This document shows, in pieces, positions 1-8,473 of a stretch of 64,000 bases of DNA. The position numbers and the translations under genes were made by a program. Below the pieces are notes generated by a model. That model ran no database searches and had not been told where the DNA came from. It was given only the letters and a program-made list of their open reading frames with translations. Position 1 is the first letter of the stretch. The number at the start of each line of letters is the position of its first letter. The stretch comes from Avidehalobacter sp964569265 (GTDB taxonomy: Bacteria > Bacillota > Dehalobacteriia > UBA4068 > UBA4997): contig CAZMTO010000004.1 in assembly GCA_964569265.1 (NCBI GenBank), forward strand, positions 14,936-78,935, in the 5' to 3' direction.

Positions 1-456
1 TACGAGCTTGACGGCAGCACCGTTACCAAGCTTATCCTTAACGATTATTCCGGCGATTTATATTCTTACGCTTTAATGCGCGAGGTGACCGAAACCAGCA
101 CCGGCGGCAATTACACCTATATTAAAGACGGCAGCGAGCAAAGGCTTAACAGTGCCGATACCGCCTACCATGTAGATAAAGGCGCGGTAGCAATGCTTAA
201 TGTTAACGGCAGCCTTGTTAAAATGAAGAACCTTAGCAGCGTACTGCTTACCTCTCTTGATACCGCTACGGCAACATCAGCCGACAAAAACTGGCAATTA
301 GCCGCCGATGTTCAGGTGTACGAATACCGTAACAACGATTACTATTTGTCGTCGGTAAGCCTGATAAGCGCCACAACCCACACCCTGCGCGCCTACTACG
401 ATGACCTGCCAACCAACGGCGGCCGCCTGCGCATTATTGTGGCCACCCCCAAATAA
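1..456 (+). CDS. Partial protein of unknown function, C-terminal end
   Basis: The reading frame is open from base 1 and stops with TAA at 454-456, so only the last 151 residues are visible and the gene begins outside the window. The segment is rich in Ser, Thr, Tyr, Asn and Asp with alternating short hydrophobic stretches, as in beta-rich extracellular proteins, and has no membrane segment or LPxTG motif at its end. An ATG at 76 lies inside the frame but nothing shows it is a start. A strong terminator follows 13 bp after the stop. I do not recognise the family; a secreted or S-layer-associated protein is my inference from composition only. Confidence 0.6.
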   Translation, partial: YELDGSTVTKLILNDYSGDLYSYALMREVTETSTGGNYTYIKDGSEQRLNSADTAYHVDKGAVAMLNVNGSLVKMKNLSSVLLTSLDTATATSADKNWQLAADVQVYEYRNNDYYLSSVSLISATTHTLRAYYDDLPTNGGRLRIIVATPK

Positions 457-469
457 GCCGCTTTGGCCA

Positions 470-509
470 ACAGACGGTGCATTTTACCTGCGCACCGTCT
501 GTTTTTTTT
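470..509 (+). terminator. Intrinsic terminator after the partial gene
   Basis: An 11-bp perfect stem (ACAGACGGTGC with GCACCGTCTGT) around an 11-nt loop, followed by eight T residues. Confidence 0.93.
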
Positions 510-553
510 GCAAAAAAAATTGGCCGCCAGCGCAAAAAAATTTGCCGTACCTA

Positions 554-582
554 TTGACGAACACCAAAATTCGTGCTAATAT
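554..582 (+). promoter_or_regulatory. Promoter of tRNA-Leu
   Basis: TTGACG (554-559), 17-bp spacer, TAATAT (577-582). The predicted start lies about 6 bp before the mature tRNA, so the gene appears to be transcribed alone. Confidence 0.75.
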
Positions 583-594
583 ATAAGGGTACCT

Positions 595-682
595 GCGGAT
601 GTGGCGGAATTGGCAGACGCGCTAGATTCAGGTTCTAGTGAGCATTGAGTTCGTGGGGGTTCAAGTCCCTTCATCCGCACCA
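595..682 (+). tRNA. tRNA-Leu, anticodon CAG
   Basis: The acceptor arms GCGGATG (595-601) and CATCCGC (672-678) pair perfectly and are followed by A and an encoded CCA (680-682). The anticodon stem CTAGA/TCTAG (622-626, 634-638) frames the loop TTCAGGT with anticodon CAG at 629-631, which reads CTG. A long variable arm and the T-loop motif GGTTCAAGTC fit a class II leucine tRNA of 88 nt. Confidence 0.97.
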
Positions 683-691
683 TAAAAATAA

Positions 692-722
692 AAAGTCGTC
701 ATTTATGGCGGCTTTTATTTTT
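692..722 (+). terminator. First terminator after tRNA-Leu
   Basis: Nine-bp stem with three G-T pairs (AAAGTCGTC with GGCGGCTTT), six-nt loop, then a T-rich tail, starting 9 bp after the tRNA. Confidence 0.7.
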
Positions 723-751
723 TATACGCTTGGGAAGTTAAACAGCACCAT

Positions 752-785
752 AAAAAAGAGTTACCTATGGGGTAGCTCTTTTTTT
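752..785 (+). terminator. Second terminator after tRNA-Leu
   Basis: GAGTTACC (758-765) pairs with GGTAGCTC (771-778); A-run before and seven T residues after. Together with the hairpin at 692 it forms a tandem terminator. Confidence 0.8.
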
Positions 786-1093
786 GTGCCTGTAATAATT
801 TATGCGGCACGCGGTCATTTGTCCTTGCTGCGCGCACACTTTAGGTCAACAACCCTTCGCACTGCCGGCAAGCTTATTTTTATTTTTTTACCAAAGGTTT
901 TGCCGTAATTTGCCCAAATTTTACCGTATCGCTTTTTGTCGATAAAAAATTGCCGCAAGCTTTAGGCACCGCCGGATATTTACACGTAATAAATGCGCTG
1001 TTTAGGCCATATATTTGCTCAAACGGCCAAAAACAAGGTTAAGTTCCATAATGAATAAAATGTGTTTTTATGCAATAGTCTATCGCCATTCTA
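786..1093. other. Intergenic stretch, no gene seen
   Basis: AT-rich sequence between the tRNA terminators and the promoter at 1094. I see no convincing open frame with a ribosome binding site, no repeat and no terminator. Confidence 0.6.
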
Positions 1094-1122
1094 TTGATTT
1101 TTAAGCTTTTTAATGCTATAAT
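1094..1122 (+). promoter_or_regulatory. Strong promoter of leader RNA / pilus operon
   Basis: TTGATT (1094-1099), 17-bp spacer, TATAAT (1117-1122). It is the only clear sigma-A promoter I see between the tRNA and the first pilus-locus gene, and it points into the structured RNA at 1130-1314. Confidence 0.85.
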
Positions 1123-1129
1123 CTTGGTA

Positions 1130-1314
1130 AATAATATACACTTTTACTTGGTTACAGAGCTTAGCGGCAAATTACACTGCCAATGTGCGTTGGGGGCAGG
1201 TAATGTCTGCCATGCAAGAACAAATCTTGCAGCTAAGCCCAACACCGGGCCGGCGGCTGTGTTGTAAGTAAAACACTTAAAAGAACAGTCCGCGATGGCT
1301 GTTCTTATTTTTTT
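1130..1314 (+). ncRNA. Candidate structured leader RNA or small RNA (~185 nt)
   Basis: Between a consensus promoter and an intrinsic terminator lies a sequence that can fold into a branched structure. A closing helix TTTTACTT/AAGTAAAA (1142-1149, 1266-1273) is followed by ACAG/CTGT (1154-1157, 1257-1260) and GCTTAG/CTAAGC (1159-1164, 1233-1238). Inside are three hairpins: GGCA/TGCC (1166-1169, 1178-1181), GGCAG/CTGCC (1195-1199, 1207-1211) and GCAAGA/TCTTGC (1214-1219, 1225-1230). The terminator comes last, 52 bp before the first pilus-locus gene. It could be a riboswitch-type attenuator for that operon or a free small RNA; the length also allows 6S RNA, although the fold looks branched rather than rod-like. 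It matches none of the riboswitch cores I know. Confidence 0.5.
1281..1314 (+). terminator. Terminator / possible attenuator
   Basis: Ten-bp stem AAGAACAGTC with GGCTGTTCTT (one G-T pair), six-nt loop CGCGAT, then A and seven T residues. It stands between the strong promoter at 1094 and the gene at 1367. Confidence 0.9.
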
Positions 1315-1366
1315 AGAATTTTTCTTTAGAATTTTTTGATGGGGATAAATACAGGGGATAATTACA

Positions 1367-1891
1367 ATGGATAATACTGACTTAAAAAAGCTGGGCCGCA
1401 AAGAGCTGCTGGAAATTCTGGTAGCCCAAGGTGAAGAATTAGAGGCCACCAAAACCAGGCTTATTACTGCCGAAGCTGCCTTGCAGGATAAAAACATTGC
1501 TATTGACGAGGCAGGTTCGATTGCCGAGGCTGCCCTAAAGCTTAACGGCGTGTTTGATGCCGCGCAAAATGCCTGCCAGCAATACATTGCCAATATTATT
1601 CAGCTTAGCCAGCGGCAAAAAACTATTTGCACGCAAATAGAAGATGAAGCTAACGCCGCTGCCGAAAAAATAATCGAGGAAGCTAAAAACAAGGCCAACC
1701 GGATGATAACCGATGCCGAACAGCAAAAAGCTGACACCGCTGCCGAATGTGAGGAGCTGCTGAAGCAGACCAAACAGCAGGCCGATGCTTACTGGACAGA
1801 GGTTTCTACCAGACTGGAGGCGTTTTCGGCCGAACACAGCGAGCTACAGCGCCTGTTGGCTTTTTTAGCACCGGAAAAAACACAGGGATAA
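1367..1891 (+). CDS. Coiled-coil protein of the pilus locus, unknown function
   Basis: A 174-residue soluble protein with no signal peptide. The N-terminus (LKKLGRKELLEILVAQGEEL) starts a heptad-like helix; a middle block with LNGVFDAAQNACQQYI is followed by a long, charged Ala/Glu/Lys-rich helix (about 85-150). The charged coiled coil suggests a cytoplasmic structural or membrane-organising protein, somewhat DivIVA/GpsB-like in look, but I see no diagnostic motif for that family. It lies 6 bp upstream of a signal peptidase gene and heads the sortase-pilus operon, so a role in pilus export or its localisation is an inference from context. An AGGGGAT ribosome binding site precedes ATG 1367. 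Confidence 0.75.
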   Translation: MDNTDLKKLGRKELLEILVAQGEELEATKTRLITAEAALQDKNIAIDEAGSIAEAALKLNGVFDAAQNACQQYIANIIQLSQRQKTICTQIEDEANAAAEKIIEEAKNKANRMITDAEQQKADTAAECEELLKQTKQQADAYWTEVSTRLEAFSAEHSELQRLLAFLAPEKTQG

Positions 1892-1897
1892 CTATTT

Positions 1898-2488
1898 ATG
1901 GCTGATAATAATGCAGAAAAAAAAGTGGAACTGCCGGAGCTGGCAAGCCTTAAAGCCGAGCTGCAGCGCGTAGAATACCAAAGTCACTATCATTCTGTTT
2001 TACGCAGCACCACCTATATACTTGTGGTGGTAGCAGCGGCAGCAGTGCTGGTGGCTACTATTTGGCTGCCGGTTTTGCAAATTTACGGCTCGTCTATGGC
2101 GCCCACCCTTAACGAAAGTGAAATTGTTATATCACTTAAGGGTGCCGATTTTAAGCAGGGAGATTTGGTTGCGTTTTATATAGGTAATAAAATTTTGGTA
2201 AAACGTTGCATAGCCGGGCCCGGTCAATGGGTAAATATAGACCGCGACGGCAATGTTTATGTAGACGGCGAACCTTTGGATGAGCCTTACCTTGCGGAAA
2301 AGGCTTTTGGTGACTGTAACATACAGTTGCCGTATCAGGTGCCGGATAACCGTTATTTTTGTATGGGAGATCACCGCGCTACTTCGGTAGATTCGCGGCA
2401 CAGTACTGTAGGCTGCATAGCCGACGAACAGATAGTCGGCAAAATTGTGTTTAGGGTTTGGCCGCTGGCCAAATTTGGCAGCTTATAA
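1898..2488 (+). CDS. lepB: Type I signal peptidase (S26), pilus-associated
   Basis: A 196-residue membrane protease expected to cleave signal peptides of exported proteins on the outer face of the membrane. A cytoplasmic N-terminal tail of about 35 residues precedes one membrane segment (about 39-60). The box B motif GSSMAPTL holds the catalytic serine (Ser66), the box D motif VKRCIAGPGQ the general base (Lys102), and GDHRATSVDSR is the conserved box E. The long, charged cytoplasmic tail is unusual and resembles the partner coiled-coil protein just upstream. Signal peptidases inside sortase-pilus clusters are known to act in pilin processing; the five large exported products downstream fit this. 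Confidence 0.92.
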   Translation: MADNNAEKKVELPELASLKAELQRVEYQSHYHSVLRSTTYILVVVAAAAVLVATIWLPVLQIYGSSMAPTLNESEIVISLKGADFKQGDLVAFYIGNKILVKRCIAGPGQWVNIDRDGNVYVDGEPLDEPYLAEKAFGDCNIQLPYQVPDNRYFCMGDHRATSVDSRHSTVGCIADEQIVGKIVFRVWPLAKFGSL

Positions 2489-2527
2489 TTTATTTGGGTA
2501 AAGTTTGTAGTGATACGAGGCGATACG

Positions 2528-5500
2528 ATGAAAAGTGACCTTATTGCCACTATTGAAAATTACATAGCCGGCTGGCGTCACAAGCAGCTTTGGTATAAGG
2601 CTGTTACCTGTATGGCGGCGGTGGTGGTTTTTTGTACCACCTACGCCCTTATTTTGCCTGCCATCACGATGGAAAAAGACTGCACCCTGCCCGAACACAC
2701 CCACACTGACGAATGTTATTCTCAGGTGACGGCGCTGATTACCAAAACACCCATTTGCACCGTAAGCGGGCAAAACAGCCACCTGCACACGGCCGACTGC
2801 TTTGATGCCGAAGGTGCTGCTGTTTGCGGCTTTGATGACCAGATAGTACATCAGCACGACGAAAACTGTTACACTGCCGACAGTGAGCTTTGGTGCCAAA
2901 TACCGGAGCTTGCTTTGCATATTCACGATACTGCCTGCTACGAACAGCCTGCCGACGAAACAGCCGAACCGGAGCTTGTTTGCACCGAACACGAACATTC
3001 TGCGGACTGCTTTGAACAAAACAAAACACTTATCTGTGAGCTGCCGGATGGCGATACCGAAGCAGTTGCCGATGAAGCTATAGATGAATTTGTAGAAGAA
3101 GCTATAGATGAATCTGCCGATGAAGCTACAGATACCGAGGTTGTTGAGGCAGATCCGGCCGAAAGCCATTATCATAATGATGATTGCTATTTGATAGAAG
3201 ACACACAGGTTTGCGGTTATGAAAGCGACCACATGCACAGCGAGGAATGTTACGCCACGCCGGAGCCTGCTGAACCGACCGAGCCTGCCGAGCCCCTGCT
3301 TATCTGCGGGGAAGCCGAGCTTTTAAGCTACACGGTACATCAGCATACCGATGCCTGCTTTGAAATAACCGAACAGCCGCTGGATACCACCGAGCTTACC
3401 TGCACCAACCCCGACCACGAGCATACCGAACGTTGCTACGGCGTTTGGGAGCTTAGCTGCGGTATGCAGGAGCATACCCACGGCGACAACTGTGTTACCA
3501 AGGCCGAGCCGGACGCCCTGCCCACCGAGCCTGTGCCGGAGCAACCGGAGCAGCCCGAACAGCCGCTGCCCGCCGATGCCCCGCTGTTTAGCCAGCCGCC
3601 TACCCCTGCCGAATTAGATGCGGCGATAAGCACCCTGCCCACTCCGGAGGAAATTGCCGCCACACTGACCGCCTTTGAGGATGCCGACGACACCGAGGGA
3701 ATGGAGGCCTACTACCGGCAGGCATACCTTAGCGTTATGAACGTGTATGTTTACTGGGAGGAAATGACCCCCGAACAACAGGCGCAGGTTGCCAATGCCG
3801 AACAGCTTTGCCAACTGGCCGACCTGTTTAGCGGGTATCCGCTGGAAACCATAGATACTGCAACCGTTTATCGCGTAAATCAAAATGCCGACCATTCGTC
3901 TACCAAAACTATCTTAGTTTATGGCGGTTCCGTGCAGGATAAACTTGGCGCCGGTATGTCTTATAAATATTGGGATGCCATTATTGTAGAAAAAAACGAT
4001 AGCGACAAATTATACATAAAAGAATATATTACAGGCGAAGAAGATAAACGCACTTGCAAAGCTACCACCGCCGACGGTTTTGTTCTGTTGGTTTTCCGCG
4101 GTGAAACAGCTACCAAAGCTACTGATGCTAATGTTGATGACATAGTTGAACTAAGCTTTAACTACAAAAACGTCACCGGCACCAGCAGCAGCGGTTATGG
4201 CACTGTTAGCTTTACACGCTTATCCACCGTAAAAGGTGCCGATACCGACGAGCTAATTGAGGTTAACCTGTACGATTACGGCTCCAACATCAACGATTTG
4301 TATAACAGCAATAAAAAATATCCCGGCTTCCAGCAGGATAACGGTACTACACGTGATTTTCAATCATTTAACACAAGCAGCTTTAACTTTGGTAACAACA
4401 TCACCGCCGATTTAGCTGCCGGCATATCTGGTTTGGCAAAAGCCGATGGCACATCTACACTAATCAATTCTGTGGTTAGTGGCACGTTTAACGGTACTAC
4501 CTATGCCACTGCTAACCTACCTGTAAGCGGTGCTATGAAAAATGAATTGGTAGATGGTTACCCGGCTTTGTCCGATGGCACCAGCCTGAAGTATCTGTTT
4601 AGTAATGGCACCTATGCCACAAAGAAGAACGAAAAAAGCATTAACGGCTTGTTCATTTATCACGATAATACCGGCGCCTACACCTTTAACAGCCGAGAAA
4701 ATCACGCGCAATTTAACAGCAGCAATGATACCTTTACGCTTTATGAACAGATAATTACATCTAACTTTATGATGTACCCCTTTGGTAACTTTTTGCCGTT
4801 TAACAATATCGTTACCCAGTGTACACAGGCAAGCAACATCAGCAAGGTTCATCTGCAAACCATTGCCGCAAGCGCGGCAAGCAAAAGCGGCAGCGCATAC
4901 GCCACGCTTAACACTAAGCTTACCCAGTTTATCAGTTTGATGGACAAAGCCTACCCCAAAGGTTGGAGCGCCAAAGACTGTGCCAACGAATACTTTAAAG
5001 TTGCCGGCATCAACAAAACCTTTACCAATGCCGATCTTGACAACATCTATTCTATTGACTTTGACGAAGCCACCGATTTTTACTTTGGTATGGAAATGAA
5101 GATGAAATTTATGCAGCCAAAGGATGGCCTAACCGGCAAAGACGGCAAACAGCCAATGGTGTTCTACTTTACCGGCGACGATGACGTTTGGGTTTATATC
5201 GACAACACGCTGTTTTTAGACCTTTCCGGCATTCACCGCCACGTGGGCGGCGAGATTGACTTTGTAAAGGGCGAGGTTAAATATTATGGCCTTGATGTTA
5301 ACACCGGCGATGTGGCAACAACACCTTATAAAACCGTAAAATTCAGTGAATTGGTGGATGCCAAGCAGCTTAATGACAACGGTACCTTTGCCGATTACAG
5401 CCAACACAGCTTTAATTTTTACTATATGGAACGTGGTGCAGGCTCCGGCGTTTGCCGTATGAACTTTAACTTCCCGCTGCTGCGCAAAAATTCCATATCG

Positions 5501-6868
5501 GTGACCAAAGAGCTTGATACCGACGATGCCAACAAACTTGCCACCCTGCTGGGCAATCCGGACTTTCGTTTTCAAGTGATGAAAGAAAACGGCACCGAGC
5601 TGTTTATCCCTGCTAACACATCCTACGATATTTATGACAAGAATGATGCTGGCTACACCAACAAGCTTGGCACCGGCACCACCGATAAAAACGGCGTATT
5701 TACCATTAAAGCCAACCAAACCGCCGTATTTACCGGCATTGCCGAAGACAGCGGCAAATACTTTGTGCGCGAGCTTTTAGATGCCAGTAACTTTGAACAG
5801 TATGGCACAATTACCGTGGATGGCACCAGCGAAACTACCGACTACAACGATGTCACCGTTGGCAGTGACAGCTTTAAGGGCGTAAACAGCCCCGTTAAAG
5901 ATGTTTCTGACGGCAGCACCAGCTTCCACTTTAAAAACCATATTGATTGGACTAAGCTGGGCAGCCTGAGCATAACCAAGCAACTGGCCGATTACCCCAA
6001 CAGCCGCGCGGCAAAGCAGTTTAACTTTAAGGTAACCTTAGACGGCACGCCCCTGCCGGTAGGCACTGCATACACCGTAGGCAGTGATACGCGCACGGTA
6101 ACCGAGGCGGGCATTATAACCATTGCCCCCGGCGAACCAGCCATTATCGGCAATATTTTGGCAGGTACCACCTTTACCGTTAAAGAGACCGAAGCATCTG
6201 CCGATGGCTACACCGTAAGCTATAAGTTAGACGGCGAAGAAGTTAGCGGTGACGAAGCCACCGGCACCATAAACGTTGCATCAACTGTGGCCGTAACCGT
6301 TATAAACCGGGAAACCGGAACATCGGTAGAAATACCGGTGCAGAAGATATTGAACTTCCCGGACGGCGTGGAACACGAATATACCCTGCACTTGCAAGAA
6401 GTCGATAATAACGGCAACACGCTTGAAGGTGGCTACACGCAGAATATACCCGTTAAAATTACTAATGACCCTGTAAGCGACAAATTTACCGTAGGTTACG
6501 CCACAGCAGATTTAGAGGGCCTTGACCTGCCGCAAACCTATTATTACGAGATAAGCGAAATCGCCAAGGCGGAGGATACTACCACCGATTATGACAGCAC
6601 ACGGTATATAGTTGAAGTTACCGTAAGCAAAACCGAAACCGGTGCCCAAGCCGCCATAACCAAACGTTATAAAGCCGATGGCACCGAGCTTACCGAGCTT
6701 ACCGCGGACGAAACCCTGACCTTTACCAACAGCATAATCCGCCCGGAGCTGCCCTCTACCGGCGGCTGCGGCACATATGTGTATACTTTGGCGGGCACAG
6801 CGCTTATTGGCGCCGCCACCCACCGTTTGTATAAAAAACGCAAAAGGGAGGTGCAGCAAACCCCCTAA
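2528..6868 (+). CDS. LPxTG adhesin with Cys/His repeats and fibro-slime domain
   Basis: A 1446-residue surface protein. The start ATG 2528 is chosen because CGAGG sits 7 bp before it; a GTG at 2510 has no such site. A hydrophobic segment (about 24-45) ending in LPAITM is the export signal. Residues 52-322 carry ten units of the form C...HxHxxxC (first HTHTDEC at 57-63, last HTHGDNC at 316-322). Around 877-905, FYFTGDDDVWVYIDN and LSGIHRHVGGEIDF mark a fibro-slime (PA14-like) domain. Cna-B-like beta domains follow, then LPSTG (1408-1412), a hydrophobic stretch and a basic tail for sortase anchoring. Its position before the major pilin suggests a pilus tip or large ancillary pilin; ligand unknown. 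Confidence 0.88.
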   Translation: MKSDLIATIENYIAGWRHKQLWYKAVTCMAAVVVFCTTYALILPAITMEKDCTLPEHTHTDECYSQVTALITKTPICTVSGQNSHLHTADCFDAEGAAVCGFDDQIVHQHDENCYTADSELWCQIPELALHIHDTACYEQPADETAEPELVCTEHEHSADCFEQNKTLICELPDGDTEAVADEAIDEFVEEAIDESADEATDTEVVEADPAESHYHNDDCYLIEDTQVCGYESDHMHSEECYATPEPAEPTEPAEPLLICGEAELLSYTVHQHTDACFEITEQPLDTTELTCTNPDHEHTERCYGVWELSCGMQEHTHGDNCVTKAEPDALPTEPVPEQPEQPEQPLPADAPLFSQPPTPAELDAAISTLPTPEEIAATLTAFEDADDTEGMEAYYRQAYLSVMNVYVYWEEMTPEQQAQVANAEQLCQLADLFSGYPLETIDTATVYRVNQNADHSSTKTILVYGGSVQDKLGAGMSYKYWDAIIVEKNDSDKLYIKEYITGEEDKRTCKATTADGFVLLVFRGETATKATDANVDDIVELSFNYKNVTGTSSSGYGTVSFTRLSTVKGADTDELIEVNLYDYGSNINDLYNSNKKYPGFQQDNGTTRDFQSFNTSSFNFGNNITADLAAGISGLAKADGTSTLINSVVSGTFNGTTYATANLPVSGAMKNELVDGYPALSDGTSLKYLFSNGTYATKKNEKSINGLFIYHDNTGAYTFNSRENHAQFNSSNDTFTLYEQIITSNFMMYPFGNFLPFNNIVTQCTQASNISKVHLQTIAASAASKSGSAYATLNTKLTQFISLMDKAYPKGWSAKDCANEYFKVAGINKTFTNADLDNIYSIDFDEATDFYFGMEMKMKFMQPKDGLTGKDGKQPMVFYFTGDDDVWVYIDNTLFLDLSGIHRHVGGEIDFVKGEVKYYGLDVNTGDVATTPYKTVKFSELVDAKQLNDNGTFADYSQHSFNFYYMERGAGSGVCRMNFNFPLLRKNSISVTKELDTDDANKLATLLGNPDFRFQVMKENGTELFIPANTSYDIYDKNDAGYTNKLGTGTTDKNGVFTIKANQTAVFTGIAEDSGKYFVRELLDASNFEQYGTITVDGTSETTDYNDVTVGSDSFKGVNSPVKDVSDGSTSFHFKNHIDWTKLGSLSITKQLADYPNSRAAKQFNFKVTLDGTPLPVGTAYTVGSDTRTVTEAGIITIAPGEPAIIGNILAGTTFTVKETEASADGYTVSYKLDGEEVSGDEATGTINVASTVAVTVINRETGTSVEIPVQKILNFPDGVEHEYTLHLQEVDNNGNTLEGGYTQNIPVKITNDPVSDKFTVGYATADLEGLDLPQTYYYEISEIAKAEDTTTDYDSTRYIVEVTVSKTETGAQAAITKRYKADGTELTELTADETLTFTNSIIRPELPSTGGCGTYVYTLAGTALIGAATHRLYKKRKREVQQTP

Positions 6869-6914
6869 TGCCTGTTAACAAACTACACAACACCAACAAG
6901 AAAGGAAGATTAGA

Positions 6915-8435
6915 ATGAAGCACGTAAAACAACTGGCCAGCATTTTGTTGGCCGCCGCCCTGCTTATAAGCATGGCAACCGTAGCACTGGCCGCCGGCAC
7001 CAACACCATTACGGTGAACAATGCCGAACCCGGTGCAACCTACAAAATTTACAAAATGATGAGCCTTACCAACAGCGGCACAAACTATGCCTACAAGGTA
7101 GAAAGCAATTGGCAAGAATTTTTCCAAGCGGCAGATGCTGAAAAAGGAATAACTGCCGGCGCCGGCGCAGACTATGTAACCATTACCGACGGTTATGTAA
7201 CCTGGAACAGCGGCAAAGACGCTGCCAACCTTGCACCGCTGGCTGTACAGTATGTAAATAGCAACAGCACAACTGTTACCGCTGCTAACACTATAACAGC
7301 AGTTAAACCGACAACAGGCACCTGCAAGGTAGAATTTACCGGGTTGGATTCCGGCTACTACCTGATTACCTCTACCAACGGTACCAAGGCAATTATTGCT
7401 TCTACCCCGACCAACAGTAGTACCGCAATCGAAGAAAAGAACGCAAACCCCACCACCGACAAAGAGGTGCAGGAAGATAGCACCGGCGCTTGGGGCACCG
7501 CAAACAGCGCTCAGATTGGCGACACCGTGAACTTTAAGGCTACCGTAACCATTAGGCCCGGCGCAACTAACTACGTTATGCACGATGTTATGGACGATGG
7601 CCTTACCTTTGATGCAAACAGCGTAAAGGTTTGGACTACTTGGACTGCACTCGGCGCCGAAGGCAATGCAGAACTGCCTAGCAGCAATTACACCGTTACC
7701 AGCACCGGTTTAACCGACGGTTGCACCTTTGAAGTTAAATTTGATGATACTTATTTAACTGACATTACTACTGACACAACGTTGACGGTTACTTACACCG
7801 CAGTTTTGAACGCAAACGCTGTGCCCGGCACTGCTGAACTGAACAAAGAGCAGTTGACTTGGGGCGACAAAACCACCAGCACGGAAGAAACTGCCTGGAA
7901 CAAAACCGAAACCACAACTTACCAGTTTGAAATTTTAAAGTATGCTAACGGCGATACCAGCAAAAAGCCTTTGGCCGGTGCTACCTTTGAGCTTTACAAC
8001 AACAGCCACAAAGACACTGACGGCAATGCTACTTTGGTTAAGCTGGTAAGAGTAGAAAGTGAAGATACAGCGGCAACTGAAACTACTGTTGGCACTGTTG
8101 TTTACCGTGTAGCTACCCCTGCTGAAATCACCGCAGGCACCGATGTAGTAACCCAGTTTACCACCGTTGCAGACAAGAAGATTGTTATTAAGGGCGTAGA
8201 CCTTGATACTTACCACCTTAAAGAAATTACAGCACCGGCCGGGTTTAACCTGCCTAAAGATACTTTTAAACAAACAGCTACGAGCAACACTTTGGTTTGG
8301 GAAATCGAAAACAAATCCGGCGCCGAGCTGCCTTCTACCGGTGGCATGGGCACCACCCTGTTCTATCTGTTAGGCTCTGTTCTGGTTGTATCGGCCGGCG
8401 TACTGCTGGTAACCAAACGCCGTATGGCCAAATAA
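6915..8435 (+). CDS. SpaA-like isopeptide-forming major pilin
   Basis: A 506-residue secreted pilin. The signal peptide is about 26 residues, ending ATVALAAG. The N-terminal domain ends at the block NPTTDKEVQED, whose lysine is in the place used by class C sortases for intermolecular linkage. A middle domain (DTVNFKATVTIRPGA) and a C-terminal Cna-B domain follow; the E-box appears as YHLKEITAPAGFNLP, supplying the glutamate that helps form intramolecular isopeptide bonds. LPSTG lies at 472-476, followed by a membrane helix and the tail KRRMAK. The class C sortase starts 38 bp downstream, the usual arrangement for a pilus backbone and its polymerase. Confidence 0.92.
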   Translation: MKHVKQLASILLAAALLISMATVALAAGTNTITVNNAEPGATYKIYKMMSLTNSGTNYAYKVESNWQEFFQAADAEKGITAGAGADYVTITDGYVTWNSGKDAANLAPLAVQYVNSNSTTVTAANTITAVKPTTGTCKVEFTGLDSGYYLITSTNGTKAIIASTPTNSSTAIEEKNANPTTDKEVQEDSTGAWGTANSAQIGDTVNFKATVTIRPGATNYVMHDVMDDGLTFDANSVKVWTTWTALGAEGNAELPSSNYTVTSTGLTDGCTFEVKFDDTYLTDITTDTTLTVTYTAVLNANAVPGTAELNKEQLTWGDKTTSTEETAWNKTETTTYQFEILKYANGDTSKKPLAGATFELYNNSHKDTDGNATLVKLVRVESEDTAATETTVGTVVYRVATPAEITAGTDVVTQFTTVADKKIVIKGVDLDTYHLKEITAPAGFNLPKDTFKQTATSNTLVWEIENKSGAELPSTGGMGTTLFYLLGSVLVVSAGVLLVTKRRMAK

Positions 8436-8473
8436 CATAGCTGCACGCAACTTTTGCACAAGGAGACCCCCGC

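Noticed and set aside
645..908. An 87-codon plus-strand open frame overlapping tRNA-Leu
   Set aside because: It begins within the tRNA gene and runs through two terminators; no ribosome binding site.
1130..1314. Naming the leader RNA as 6S RNA (ssrS)
   Set aside because: Size and isolated promoter/terminator would fit, but the pairings I can draw are branched, not the long rod with a central bubble, and it sits directly before an operon. Left as a candidate structured RNA.
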